Below the pieces are notes generated by a model, which saw nothing but the letters and a program-made list of their open reading frames with translations, did no database searches and was not told the origin of the DNA. Positions 10,201-20,689 of a DNA stretch of 64,000 bases are shown piece after piece (within the stretch, counting starts at the first letter, position 1; the number at the start of each line of letters is the position of its first letter). The translations under genes and the position numbers were made by a program. This DNA is from Oreohelix idahoensis. Taxonomy: Eukaryota > Mollusca > Gastropoda > Stylommatophora > Oreohelicidae. The DNA is taken from assembly GCA_024509875.1 (NCBI GenBank), contig JAMPIV010006395.1, positions 620,001 to 684,000 on the forward strand. Direction: 5' to 3'.

Positions 10201-13200
10201 GATGCAGACGTCAGGGCCTCTGTGACCAAATGGTTCAATAAGCAACCAGTCATTTTTCTCGGACGGCATCCGCTGTCTACCCATGCAGTGGGATGTGTCT
10301 GAATGCCTATGGTGACTATTTCTAAAGAACCACAGTGAGTACTTGCTTCATAACAATTGCTGTATTTAATTCTACTACTCCTGCTGATGTACCTTACATA
10401 TATTTGTTATAAAGCCACTGGGGCGGGTTTCATTTGAACACGCCTCGTATTTACTTATTTAGTACATTTAGTGTCACCAGTTTTTACTGTGGTCCCTTGT
10501 AAGAAAAAAATAAATTATGCAATCTTGCAGTACGTAATTTTCAAACAAATGAAGAATAACATCATTTAACATTTTATTAGTATCCCTTGCTTCATCTTCT
10601 ACCTAGAACTAGTGATTAGATGTCACGGTAGGTCTAGTTTTGTTGCTTTTCGATCGGCCAGAATAGGACTACGCCCACTCATCAACTAAAACTAATGTGT
10701 CTAGCTTTTCTGCACTGATTCCTTTATTTGACAACAAACTATGACTACCAAACAATCGTCATCAATGGCAGCAATGTTTCTTAGTAGTTTGACACAATTA
10801 TTCGCTAAGAAGACTTAGAAAATGTAAATATAAAGTGTGACATATTTTTCTAGCAATAACAACGAAAAACGCAAACACGTGAATCGTCATACAAATTGTG
10901 ATAACCTCAAAATATGCATACGTGCTGCTTAACTACACTCAAATTAGTTGTTTAAATAGTAGCGGAAGGCATCCTACGAGTTTTAAAATATGAACTGCAT
11001 TAAACGGACGATTTTTGGGGTTTATTCGTGATAACTAAGAACAACGCTCTGACTGTTACGTGGGAACAGCACGTTGCATTATGCAACGCTGTGAGCGTCG
11101 TTCAGGAGTCAAAGAGTTAACCCTCCCAGAGTTGCTCTAGTACCCAATTCATGAAGCTGGGCCAACCCCAAAGACGTTTGCGGTCTAATAATCCACCTTA
11201 CTTGGGGGTCAAACCATGGACCACCAAGCTAGGAAGCCAGTGCAACTAACCACTGTGGTACAGCATATGAAAAGCTTTGCTTCATTTCAGGTGTGCTATC
11301 AGTGGTAAACATTTCCCTTGGCAGATTTTCGCCAGAAGTTACATAGTTTATTTCAAGTATGCTCCTGTGGTGGACCTACCACTCCAGTGGTGCCAGTAGT
11401 AGTGGAAAGAAGCTTTTAAATGTTTAAAGCTTTGTTGGCAGACAATAGAAAGTCATTGTCTTTTGAAAACTACACCTGGTTTTCATTGTAATTCTGAACT
11501 GATTATATAAAAACTTCCAATTTGACCTAAAAACTGAACATATTCAATAGTAAGTTTGTCTTGTGTTTTCTTTAAAGAAGGAATTATTGTTAATATAAAT
11601 AAAATTGTTATTAGTGTTTCACAGATCGTGTTGCACGTAATCTGCTCAGAAATTACTGATAAATTTAATAAGTTAAGTTTCATAAGTCATCATTTACTTT
11701 TTTTTTAAATTGTAACATTCTATTACAACTAAAGGGTATACTGGGCACCCAAGGTAACATTCACCCAAAGCACATAGTAATGTAGCCTATGTGATTAGGC
11801 CTATCATATTTTCCAGAAAAGCTGGCCATAATGCTTCTATTTCAAATGCAGCAGACTTCAAACTTCCCTACCAAGAAAAATTGGGACGAATCATTCTTTC
11901 AGCCTAATTTTCTAAATGGTTGATACAGAGGGCCAAATTTGGGAACTGCCACACGGCCTAGGCTAATAACAAAGTGATCTCTAAAACAAAAAGGTAAAAG
12001 ATCCACAGAAGATACAGCTGCAGTGGAGCAACATGTTAAAGACTGCCCCTATACTAAATCTCAGCTTTATGAGGGGGGAGTGACCAGTTCTTTTCACTGC
12101 CTGTGCCCTAACTAATCAGGTGAGTCAGGTGCCCATGTTTATTGCTGAGTAGACTGGAGCGAGGCATTAGCCTACATTGTGCGCTCAGAGTTGCATTCTT
12201 TCCTCCACGAATAAATGTGTTTGAAATGAAGATAGGTGGGCTGTGTGTTCGACGTGGCCTCAAAAAAGAATTCAGAAACGTAGTAATAGGGCGTACAGGT
12301 TAGAAATCCTACACTTAACCCTCAATTTAATGACGTCGGCAACTTAATTGTATGACATCATAGAAAAAAACCCACAGTTCATTTCAACTACAAATGTTAC
12401 TATGACGCATTCATTCAACTATTTCCTTTTTGCTCCTTACAAAGCATGAAGCCACCACTACAGCTGCTCCCCCCCTTGCCGGATGCCTGCATAAAAAATC
12501 CCCGTGTTTATGTAGCAGTGGTTATGGTTACTATTTGGTTTAGATGAGGTTGCCAGCCTCATAACAGTCGCCTCTTACATGTCTGTTTAAGAAGAATCCG
12601 GTTCAAGTCTGGGACAGAAGACTGGAGGCGGCTATCTTTGGCAAGACCGCTGCTTTCCACGTCAACTTTGAACTTTGTTCTGATTTGCAGGGCGTTGTTA
12701 ATTCTGACAAAGCTCTTAACAAGGTTGGTGTTAAGTTACGGCTAGCTGTAGGCTAGGCCTATAGCATTTTTTTTTTGTAAAATAAAAATTAGGGGCCTAA
12801 ATAAAATCTGTTCAAGGCCTAGGCCTACTTTTAAAATTAAAGTGTTTTTTCCCAATGCAGGAATGATATTCCCAAAGGGCTGTGATATGTGCAAGAAAAA
12901 ATGATTAGGCCTAGCCTATAGGAATATGGAAATAGGCTAGCCTATAGCAAAAAAATATTATTTAGTGCAAAAGCATGTGCTTAATGCCCCATGTTACCCT
13001 AACGTAAATATGTTTAGCTAGTCTGGCAACTTTGCATACCTTGTCTACTGTCCTGGTCATCTACCAAAGCATCATGTATAATAATAGCCCCTTCAGTCAT
13101 TAGGCCTACTGGCTATGGGAATGTGCCCCTGAGGTGACAGCCCTCAGCTGCTTATTTTCCTGGTGTTTCTTTCGGCGTTTTCTCCTCTCTTCTGCTTGTT

Positions 13201-13760
13201 GTGTTAAGTTTCTTTTCGCTCAATATGAGGTGGCGCCGTAGATAGCATCGCCACTATCGGCAGCTTCATCCTCCCACGTTGCTGGATTTATGTCCAGTGC
13301 CCTCATGTCTTTCTTGCACACATCTTTGAACCTAAGCTGCGGTCGCCAAACTGTTCTTCTGTCATGTAGGCTATATAAACTACAATTAAGAAAAATGCTG
13401 GCAATGTCTGAAACTAAGCCACAGAATAGAGAACAAAGAAACCTTACCTTGAGCCCTCAGAATAGCGGACTTTCCTCGACCAGCGCCGCCACCTTTTCCT
13501 TGGACCTTCTTGAACATTGGGGCATTCTTCAACATGTCTGGAAGCACAAAAAACCTGATCTTGCTGCCTCTAATGTATACATTTTCAAGCTGAGCGACTC
13601 GGCCATCTCTGTAAGTGACAGTTATATTTGCCATTTGGCAATTCATATTATCTTCAGCTTCTATGAGCTTGCCTCTGTAAACTTCGCCGGTAGATGTTTC
13701 ACAAGTCACAATGTGACCTTCTGCTTCATGCAGAACTTTAATAGGAACTCCGATCGACAT
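7224..13760 (-). CDS. SNRPD3: Small nuclear ribonucleoprotein Sm D3 (two coding exons)
   Basis: SmD3 is one of seven Sm proteins forming the heptameric ring on U1, U2, U4 and U5 snRNA in the spliceosome. The start ATG is at 13760-13758. Coding exon A (13448-13760) gives residues 1-104 plus one base; exon B (7224-7285) supplies the rest, for 124 residues against 126 in human. The Sm1 motif ([32 protein letters not shown]) and Sm2 motif (YIRGSKIRF) are intact. The C-terminal tail is an RG repeat ending NIFQKRR; arginines there are symmetrically dimethylated in known SmD3. Splice sites are GT/AG with matching phase 1. The intron is about 6.2 kb and contains TTAA element P2 and a SINE. Assignment is by direct recognition of a highly conserved protein. 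Confidence 0.97.
7605..7700 (-). repeat. Dispersed repeat D, fragment
   Basis: On the minus strand it contains TTTTACATGATGGGGGTTGC and CTCATATTAGTAGCCTCTTG, the core of repeat D seen at 12520, 20690, 43030, 54345, 55040 and 60830. Confidence 0.55.
7710..8710. other. SNRPD3 intron, nothing recognised
   Basis: AT-rich intronic sequence with T-runs and no coding, RNA or named repeat signal. A short open frame at 8430-8636 has no recognisable homology and I do not call it. Confidence 0.4.
9344..10302 (+). pseudogene. mariner transposase 2, multiply broken
   Basis: The start at 9344 gives [20 protein letters not shown] and an N-terminal helix-turn-helix ([18 protein letters not shown]). A frameshift and stop follow near 9486, and the linker to the catalytic domain is partly deleted. 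[12 protein letters not shown] (first Asp) occurs twice because of an 86-bp tandem duplication (9652-9737, 9738-9823), which shifts frame. A TGA interrupts the frame at 10002. The last part has [10 protein letters not shown] and [20 protein letters not shown], the second and third Asp of the DD34D triad. The C-terminus also appears shortened. It cannot make active transposase. Confidence 0.88.
9652..9823 (+). repeat. 86-bp tandem duplication inside mariner 2
   Basis: Two adjacent copies starting CTGTTGCGCATAGTGGCAGG (9652 and 9738) and ending GCAATGGAAACATC differ at only a couple of bases, such as GATGAGTCG versus GATAAGTCG. 86 is not a multiple of three, so the duplication alone destroys the reading frame. 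Confidence 0.9.
11121..11270 (-). mobile_element. tRNA-derived SINE fragment abutting P2
   Basis: On the minus strand it begins near GCTGTACCACAGTGGTTAG (A-box-like) and has GGTTTGACCCC about 50 nt later (B-box-like), then about 70 nt of body up to the P2 TTAA at 11117. P2 probably inserted into, or beside, this SINE. It is a different family from the 1035-1304 SINE. Confidence 0.55.
11280..12515. other. SNRPD3 intron, little recognised
   Basis: AT-rich non-coding sequence. Near 12250-12420 there is a block (AAAAAAGAATTCAGAAACGT ... TAACCCTCAATTTAATGACG) resembling the block at 40500-40780 (AAAAAAGAATTCAGTGACAC ... AACCCTAACCGCC), so it is probably an old dispersed repeat. No gene is seen. 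Confidence 0.4.
12520..12590 (+). repeat. Dispersed repeat D, fragment
   Basis: Contains GATGAGGTTGCCAGCCTCAT and CAGTCGCCTCTTACATGTCT, the core of repeat D. The rest of the unit is missing. Confidence 0.5.
12690..13130. other. AGGCCTA-rich intronic sequence
   Basis: Repeated AGGCCTA/TAGGCCT words (for example around 12810-12825 and 12905-12950). No coding signal. Confidence 0.35.
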
Positions 13761-13780
13761 GTCGGATATTTCCTTTATCA
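13448..13780 (-). CDS. SNRPD3: SNRPD3 first coding exon (Sm fold)
   Basis: The acceptor GTGTTTTTTTTGACAG precedes 20 nt of 5' UTR and the ATG at 13760-13758. The exon ends AGGGCTCAAG before the donor GTAAGG at 13447. It encodes all of the Sm fold. An open frame continues upstream to 13898 but has no homology there and crosses the splice acceptor, so the conserved [10 protein letters not shown] start is preferred. Confidence 0.95.
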
Positions 13781-13864
13781 CTGTCAAAAAAAACACAGAA
13801 AAGTTGTTCGGGGCACTTCGATTCACACAGATTAAAAACGGATATGTACTGACTCTCTCAAAGT

Positions 13865-13915
13865 AGAAAGAAGAATGGCGGAAAGATATCGTTTGCAATT
13901 ATACTTCCGGTGATA
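13865..13915 (-). promoter_or_regulatory. Candidate SNRPD3 promoter (YY1-like and ETS-like sites)
   Basis: The plus strand holds AAGAATGGCGG at 13871-13881, close to the YY1 core (AAGATGGCGG), and ACTTCCGG at 13903-13910, an ETS-family core. Both are typical of housekeeping ribonucleoprotein gene promoters and lie 100-150 bp upstream of the first coding exon. There is no TATA box. Transcription start and first exon donor were not fixed. Confidence 0.4.
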
Positions 13916-14214
13916 GATCCCTCCATATCACAACGAGGCTAATGTTGTTATTAGCCAATCAGAAACGAAGCTTTTTGTCAGGATCCCATATAATTATCAT
14001 CTCGTTTTCGTTCCCTAAGGACAGTGTTGCCACAGCTGGGTATTTTTTTCACTAGATCTGGGTATTTTGGCTTTCGTCTGGGTATCTGTATTTTTTTTCT
14101 CCAAATCTGCATTAATCTGAGTATATTTGACAATTGGCATTTACAATGTATGTATATTCTGTGCACTGAGCATTATATTTATATTAGTTAAAACTAAACA
14201 AACCAACAAGCTTT

Positions 14215-14465
14215 TGTGTGAAACAGTTTCCAATCGAATACTAGCCAAGCAAGCAGTTGCCAAAGATGGAGTTTGTCATAAGTTTAATCCTAGTAAAAGC
14301 GTGGTTGTAGATGTGCGTGAAGGACGTTGTTGGCCGAGATATGCAAAGAATTTGGAACTCCACAATCAAGATTTCACGTTGTCAGTTCATGCATATGATC
14401 TTGACAAAGGAGAAGTTATGGACATGGATGCCGAGTCGCTGAGAAGGGACTATTGTCAACAGTAA
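14215..14465 (+). CDS. Unrecognised C-terminal exon or processed retrocopy
   Basis: An open segment of about 80 codons (ILAKQAVAKDGVCHKF ... VVVDVREGRCWPRYAKN ... LDKGEVMDMDAESLRRDYC) ends at a TAA at 14463. It has protein-like composition, and an AATAAA lies about 115 bp downstream (14580) followed by A-rich sequence near 14618. An acceptor-like TTTTGTGTGAAACAG ends at 14227, so it could be a last exon. The A-rich end and lack of recognisable upstream exons also fit a 5'-truncated retrocopy. I do not recognise the family; the charge pattern would suit a small mitochondrial ribosomal or assembly protein, but that is a guess. Repeated CTGGGTAT words flank it (14036-14090 and 14742-14770). Confidence 0.4.
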
Positions 14466-14879
14466 CAAGTTACAACTAACATTTTATATTTGATTTGAGG
14501 AACATCTTGTTAATGTAACTACAGTAAGTTACGTTGCTGTTAAAACATCTCATTTTCAAGAGTTCATATGTTAGGGTGTTAATAAAATCATTTTTATATA
14601 ATTGTGAATTTTTGGTTTTAAAAAAAAATTAAAATTAAGAAATAAATAAAAATTGATAGCACACAGCTTATTTGTGCTAAAGTCGCACTAAAAGATTGTG
14701 TAAGCATCGTCTATCCCATGTATTTGAGGCATAAAATAATCTGGGTATTTCTGTGGTTTTTTTTTCTGGGTTTATCTCTAGAACTTGAGTGGCAGCCTTG
14801 CCTAAGGAGCATAGATCCACCGCTGCAGATGCCCCCCTCAAAGGAAGCATATATCAAAGTACATGCTCTTGCATTTGGC

Positions 14880-15690
14880 GTTTTCTGTATTTATTTAAAG
14901 ACAAAGTATCCCGCTCAACCCTTGATGGGTTATAATTAGGATATAAAATGTAGCAAATTCAAGATTTTAAAAATCTGATTTCCGGTATTTAATTATAGTA
15001 TCTTCTTCCCCCTCCACTCAGTCCAAATAGAGCAAATCATCATCATTGATCCTTATATATTAATTTTAGTTCTTGTTATATACTATTTTACTATACTATG
15101 CGATTCTCTAGGTCTATCTATTCTCCACAGTTGTGGATGAACTGCATGCCTGTAAATAATCTAATATTGGTTTCCTCGATTGTCCATACTTACGACATTT
15201 TAGTAAGAAATGCTCTATGTTATTTTTTTCTAGTCACGCTGCACAGTAAGGTTCTTCTATTCTAAAATAGCCCATTCCTAGTTGCAGTCTAAGATTTTTC
15301 TGATTGCTAGGAATTGTTAGTTCTCTAGATACCCTACACGTTCTTGTTGGAGTCTTGAACAATTTATATGCATGTCTGCCGTTCAGGCTTCCATCCCACT
15401 CTACTGTCCATTCGTTAGTTATTATTCTTTAAATAAGGCTTTTGATCTCTGTTTTACTCATCCCCACATTTATTTGGTTTCTATTAGTTCTACTTTTCTT
15501 AGCTTCTTTATCCGCCTTCATTTCCATCTATGCCACGCCAACACGAGAAGGTCTCCAAGCTATTAGAACGGAACATCCTTTGAAGTATGGGTAAATATTT
15601 GCCAGTAATATCTCTTCTGCTTTATCTATATCTTCTATAATATGTTGTCGTAGATTTTTGATAGGTATTTAAGATCAATTGTGGTCCCGT
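14880..15690 (-). pseudogene. RNase H LINE, 3' part (first half of a split copy)
   Basis: Minus-strand reading gives decayed protein: DIDKAEEILLANIYPYFKG, ADKEAKKSRTNRNQ, EWTVEWDGSLNGRHAYKLF, RVSRELTIPSNQKNLRLQLG, then [13 protein letters not shown] and ILDYLQAC, the cysteine-rich tail of LINE RNase H proteins. The same 3' region is found at 35813-35905 plus 38690-38900, and on the plus strand at 61930-62330. Stops and frameshifts are frequent. The 5' continuation is at 18276-18660, beyond a 2.6-kb insertion. Confidence 0.65.
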
Positions 15691-16313
15691 CTGAATAGAA
15701 CTAGAACGGGTGATAGCTCAGTGGGAGATAAGGTAAAGAAATAGATTTTCACGAGTGAAGTGGTGAAAGGTAAAGTCTGTCCCTGAATTTGAGAGATAAT
15801 CTAATCCAGCCTATCGGTCACGACTGAGATTCTTAGATCAGACAGTTTTCATATATATATATATATATATATATTCAACCACTCACATCTACACCCACAC
15901 ACAGATAAGTGACGACAATTAGACGCACAAACGTGAAAAATTATATTAATGGATGTAGGGATATGTTGGGACAAGCTGACCAACACACGTAAATAAAGTT
16001 TATGTAAATTTTATTTATCATAAGAAAACTTCACAACAGCAATAATTTGAATATCAATCAAATACAAATAAACATAAGTTAATGAATTAATTAAAGAGTT
16101 AGACTCATAGGTGTAATCCTCCCTCCCTCTATTGAGACAAGATCCCGTTAGAAGAAAGTTATTAACCCCCAAAGAGTCAAAGATTTTACGCTATGGTCTA
16201 GGCTTTCCCTATACAGTAAAGAACAGAGTTTATACGTTAATCTATTCTGAAAGGGACAGCATTAGCAAAAACTTGCATTAAAAAATAGACAAAGTGAGTA
16301 CATGGATTCTACA

Positions 16314-16369
<56 letters not shown>

Positions 16370-18276
16370 ATTCTTCATTTCATCCATCCTCTCTTCTCAG
16401 ACGACCGTGGCCACATGCATTCTTTCTTACCTAATACTGGTGTTGTATCTTCTGGAACAATTTTTAGGACACACACACACACAGAAAATCCAGTGTTATA
16501 TTTGGCAAAGAGAACTCCAGCTCCTTAAAGACATTAAATCCACTTCTCCGGGGCACGTCCCCTTTGTTATTTTTATTTAGGAATACTGTTTATGTCACCT
16601 TTAAATTGTCCAGGTAAGAAATTTAACGGCGCTCACAGTGTCAATAGTTTGAGATTTCCATTTACATAGGAATGACAGGTTGGTAACTTCTCTCAGTACA
16701 AAATTCTTTGTCACACCACAAATGGTCAAACGTCGGGAGATGGTAATGTTTGTTAGTTCGCCGCAACGGGCTGACTGTATAAGAAATTGGAAAAAGAAAT
16801 CTGGATCTATATGCCCAGTTACAAAGTCACTCTTACTGTTCTTTGGGTTTGTATTCTGTCTCTTTTCTGAGTGTAAACACAACCTCAGACAGGTTTACCT
16901 TGAAGAAACCCAGATACTAATTAAATGGTTCTTTTGTATGGTTACTCTCAGATCTATATGGAAGCCGCTGGTAAGGTTTAGGGTTTGACCCAATACTGTG
17001 TAAAGGAGAAACAATACAAATACTTAACCATAATATAGTATTCTCAATCCTATCCTTAACCCGCGTAAAATATAATATTTATCCACTTCGGTTATTTAAC
17101 TTTAAATTATAAACTACAAGCTTAGAGCTTGTCTTATCGTTTAAAAACTCCCGTGAAATAAATTCTAGTCATTTAAAAAAATGTATCATCATGAATTAGA
17201 AATAATTATATATTTCGTCAATACTCATAATGAACAGTGCATTTACTAGTCGGTTAAAATATTCTCTGACTGGTTACTAGCAATTAATTAAATTTATTTT
17301 ATAGCTGGAATAGTTTAGCTAGAAATTATTATTTATTCTGCTAGCAGATGTAACACAGTAAATCATAGAGAAATATAAATGACGGACGTATCTAGTAAAT
17401 CACTCTGCACCGAAAATCTAGTGAAATAAAGTACGGACTTAACAATTAATCACTCAAACTTCTAGTATAGTATTTACCACAAACAAAGAAATAAACGATC
17501 TCCAATCGAAAACAAAGTAATTCCACTGTTATAAGGGATCTTAGAATCGAAGCTAAATGTCTTTAAAATCTGTCGGTACTGGATAAGTTGAGTTTAAAAT
17601 GCTGGGGTTTATATATTAAATCTCCAGAAAATCGCTCGTACTAGCTAGATTAGACACCTTCGTTCAGATCTTGGGGGATACATAAATCAAAGCCATTTTT
17701 CACGCTAGAACCGAAACCAGAACCTACGTTCTCTCTTAGATCAGGCATCGGCAATTTTCTAATCAGTGTGAGTTTTCAATTCTTCGATCGAATTCGGGAA
17801 TCAAAGATCTTACTCACACTATAGACTCTCTCTGCCCGCGTACAGACTCAGCAATCGAGCGAAGCCCGTTCTTTGATCTGGCGGTTCTCACCGTGTTTAA
17901 TTACCTTTCTACGAACGGATTTAAAATGGGGGGGGGGGGGGTAATAGAAATTGTCTCACCTTGGTTCCAAATTATCTGCTCTTTCTACTAAAATTATTTC
18001 CCCTGATCGCTGTCTGATCTTATTACGACGATTTTCAATTGCTGACGTTACAAATTACAGATAACCGGCTCAGCGTTAGCTAATTAGGTCTGCTGGTAAA
18101 CCTTCATCAAAGGAAATAGCGAACAGCAATAAAATATGCGAGCTAAATTAGAAAAAGAGACAGATCTCTGAGTGTAGGAGGGTTTTATGTTAACAAACGT
18201 GCGTAGGTGAAGCTAGGTAAAAGAAAAGTGTAGATAATGAAATAGATATATGAAAGCTATTATCATAATATGTCAC
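15690..18276. mobile_element. 2.6-kb AT-rich insertion splitting the RNase H LINE
   Basis: The LINE frame breaks after LREGSRH (minus strand, about 18276) and resumes near 15690, so the material between is an insertion. It starts with tRNA-like GGGTGATAGCTCAGTGGGAG at 15708. It contains (AT)n at 15851-15873, (TA)n at 16317-16365, (AC)n near 16472 and a G-run at 17927-17941. No open frame of note and no convincing terminal repeat or target duplication was found, so the class is unknown. Confidence 0.45.
16317..16365. repeat. (TA)n microsatellite
   Basis: About 24 uninterrupted TA units. A shorter (AT)n run is at 15851-15873. Confidence 0.9.
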
Positions 18277-18660
18277 ATATGTCTACTGCCTTCTCGCAAG
18301 TTTCTTATAGCTTGAATAAGTGAAAGTGAGTCTGTTAATATTGTCAATTTATCAGGAGGGTTGGGAAAGAATATTTATAGTGCTTTCAGAATTGCAGCCA
18401 TCTCTGCTGTGAAAATAGATATATGATCAGTAATATTATATACTTTCACCATTTGCCAGAGTGGGAACATAAATTCCTATCGCTAATTTGTTATCTTCTC
18501 CTTTAGATCTATCTGTGTACACTGTAATATTGTCCTTTGATATTTGTTGAATATATGTCCTGCCTTTGTCTTTTCCTTATCAGTTGCTTTATTAATTATA
18601 CCTGCCAAGTGGTAGTCTGTATCTGGCTTCTTGGGCTCCCAGGGTGGTACCACCGGCTTG
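18276..18660 (-). pseudogene. RNase H LINE, upstream half of the split copy
   Basis: The minus strand reads VVPPWEPKKPDTDYHL, then IYVPTLAKM-like and VYNITDHISIFTAEMAAIL (RNase H helix with the catalytic Glu), then KLTILTDSLSLIQAIRNLRE (catalytic Asp in TDS). The expected YTDGS strand is degraded near 18500. It joins the 14880-15690 piece once the insertion is removed. Confidence 0.6.
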
Positions 18661-18663
18661 TAT

Positions 18664-19150
18664 ATACTCATCGTCATCATCATCATCATGTGACGTATTC
18701 TCTCCAGAACGTTGTCTCCATTACAGCTGCTCTGAACGCATCACGATTCTGGGCAAGTCGACCTGCATCATCCAAAGACAAGTTCAGACTCTCTGTGATG
18801 TCCTGGATCCACCGTCGTCTAGGTCGTCCCGTTCCCCTTTTTCCAGGGACCATGCCTTCTATTACTAATTTTTCCAGACTATTATGTCTTTTTATATGAC
18901 CGAAATATTTCAGTTTCCTTATTGCGATGGTATTTAGGAGCCTATTTTCCTCTACATTTAGTGAGTGCAGTACTTCTCTGTATATACTACTGTTATTAAT
19001 TGATGCATTTAGGGCATCCAAGTGTACTAGTTCCTCCGTGTATTTCCAACCTGTCAGGCATCTACTGGTAATCATGAACCTGTTCTGAGTTGTTACTTGG
19101 TACCTAGAAGAATGCTGCAGAAGATGCATTTTGGAAATTTTCATCTACCC
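18664..19150 (-). pseudogene. RTE-like LINE 3' end with (ATG)n tail
   Basis: The minus-strand frame 19144-18686 encodes a reverse transcriptase C-terminus: TGWKYTEELVHLDALNASIN, KLKYFGHIKRHNSLEKLVIE, GKRGTGRPRRRWIQDITE. It is followed by a TGATGATGATGATGACGATG tail (18664-18688). Short tandem tails of this kind are common in RTE and related clades. 5' truncated; no target duplication was recognised. Confidence 0.75.
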
Positions 19151-19243
19151 TTAATTTCTATACACAATAATTGCACTGGAAGGACAATGCCATAAGCCCA
19201 TAACGGCAACTGAACATACTACCTAAAATTATATAAACTATTA

Positions 19244-19552
19244 GGGACCCAAAGATGCAGCAATAGAGAATGCAGTCAGCGACCCATAGCTTGACTGCTT
19301 GCGTCAGGGTCAGCGAATCAGAGCTGACCAAGACTCTACTCCACCTCCACGTGGTGGTCCCGGAAACAGGCTGCATCACTGCAGTCTGGCTGAGAGAGTA
19401 GGGATCGGATAGGGAAGGCAAACCCGGTCCCCAAAAATGCCGTGCTGAAGTTGGATGTGTCGGCCGAAAGGCGCAGATATCGTAGCTCCGGTGTAAACAG
19501 ACACAACGCAACCAACGTCCTTTTCAGGACGAACGAGGAAGAAGAAGAAGAA
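19244..19552 (+). mobile_element. SINE-G copy 1
   Basis: About 310-bp repeat beginning GGGACCCAAAGATGCAGCAA, with body CTCCACCTCCACGTGGTGGT, then the hairpin CGTCCTTTTCAGGACG and a (GAA)n tail. Four more copies are in the window. No clear target duplication for this copy. Confidence 0.8.
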
Positions 19553-19689
19553 TACACAACTTTTAGCAGATATACCCGGCGTTGCCCGAGAATTAACTGA
19601 ACTTTTAATATATCACCTGGTTGCGGTACACCTGAGCCATCATTATTATCTGAGCATCCAGGACCAACCTTCCACGGTTAATTCTTGGA

Positions 19690-19988
19690 TTAAACCAGTG
19701 ACAGTTATTCATCTCACCTTCAGCATACCTACTCCAATCATGTTCTCTATTGTACCTCTCACGACCACATATAATGTAATTATGTTATCCACAACATCTC
19801 TCGCCTCCAGCATATCTACTCCAATCATGTCCTCCTCCATACCTCTCACCTCCATCACACATATTCCAATCATGTCCTCCATTGTACCTCTGACCTCCAG
19901 CACATCCACTCAAATCATGTACTACACCATATCTTTCACTCCTAGCACATCCACTACAATAATGTCCCCCATTGTCCATCTTACCTTC
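19690..19988 (+). repeat. Degenerate ~50-60-bp tandem repeat
   Basis: Repeated phrases CTCCAATCATGTCCTCC, ATTGTACCTCTCACC and CACATCTACTCCAAT recur at irregular spacing. The array continues after SINE-G copy 2, at 20314-20395, so the SINE inserted into the array. Confidence 0.75.
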
Positions 19989-19999
19989 AGAACATTTAC

Positions 20000-20302
20000 G
20001 GGACCCCAAGATGCAACAATAGTGAATGCAGTCAGCGACTCATAGCTTGACTGCCTGCGTCAGGACCAGCGAACCATAGCTGGTCAAGACCGTGCTCCAC
20101 CTCCACGTGGTGGTCCTGGAAACAGTCTGCAGCGGTGCAGGCTGGCTGAGCGAGCATGGATCGAAATGGGAAGGCAAACCCGGTCCTTAAAAAATGCCGT
20201 GCAGAAGTCGGATGTGTCGACCGAAAGGTGCAGATATCACAGCTTAGGCGCAAACAGACCCAACGCAACCACCGTCCTTTTCAGGACGAACGAAGAAGAA
20301 GA
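20000..20302 (+). mobile_element. SINE-G copy 2 with 11-bp target duplication
   Basis: AGAACATTTAC occurs at 19989-19999 and 20303-20313. Between lies the full unit GGGACCCCAAGATGCAAC ... GTCCTTTTCAGGACGAAC plus (GAA)n. The exact duplication establishes both ends and a retrotransposition-like mechanism. Confidence 0.92.
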
Positions 20303-20389
20303 AGAACATTTACTCCAGTCATGTCCTCTATTGTACCACTATACAACAATACATCTCACCTCCAGCACATCTGCTCCAGTTATGTCCTC

Positions 20390-20435
20390 TTTCGTTTTTT
20401 TTGGTTTTTTTTTGGGGGGGGGGTGGGGGGGGTTA
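20390..20435. repeat. T/G homopolymer tract
   Basis: TTTTTTTGGTTTTTTTTTGG followed by runs of G. Low complexity, of no evident function. Confidence 0.8.
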
Positions 20436-20689
20436 AACACAAAAAATTGCAACCCCTGATATTGTTGAATCCTTGTTTTAATGGGAAATCCATTGATTAT
20501 TGACCCAAGATTTAATGATAAGGGAAACAATACAATAAGTGTATAACTTTCATTACCAAAAAACATCGTTATGTCCCCTGTTTCTGTAGGAAACAAACCG
20601 ACAGACGTTCTAAAATGTACATTAGACATACTATAATTAAAACCCATCAGATGTCGAACATTTGTTTGACTGAAGAAATAAAACATGTT

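Larger units (their letters stand above)
9184..10447 (+). mobile_element. mariner element 2 (different family from element 1)
   Basis: Inverted ends are CGAGGAGTGTTCAAATGAAA (left) and TTTCATTTGAACACGCCTCG (right), continuing into CCCGCC; flanking TA at 9182-9183 and 10448-10449. Its terminal repeats and protein differ clearly from mariner 1. P1 lacks this insertion at the matching site. Confidence 0.92.
8713..11120. mobile_element. TTAA-target non-autonomous DNA element P2
   Basis: Ends are TTAACTCTTTGACTCC (8713-8728) and its exact reverse complement at 11105-11120, with TTAA at both edges. After removing the nested mariner (9184-10447) it is about 1.14 kb with no open frame. It is the inverted relative of P1 (2053-5309). 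Both sit in or beside SNRPD3 and flank its last exon. Ends and TTAA target fit the piggyBac superfamily; no transposase is present. Confidence 0.75.

Noticed and set aside
13290..13835. 181-codon plus-strand frame
   Set aside because: Antisense to the SNRPD3 Sm-fold exon, which is the real coding sequence.
19244..19552. Hammerhead ribozyme suspected from the GTCCTTTTCAGGACGAAC stem II-like hairpin
   Set aside because: The CUGANGA box is absent 5' of the stem and GAAAC is not formed; only the hairpin remains.
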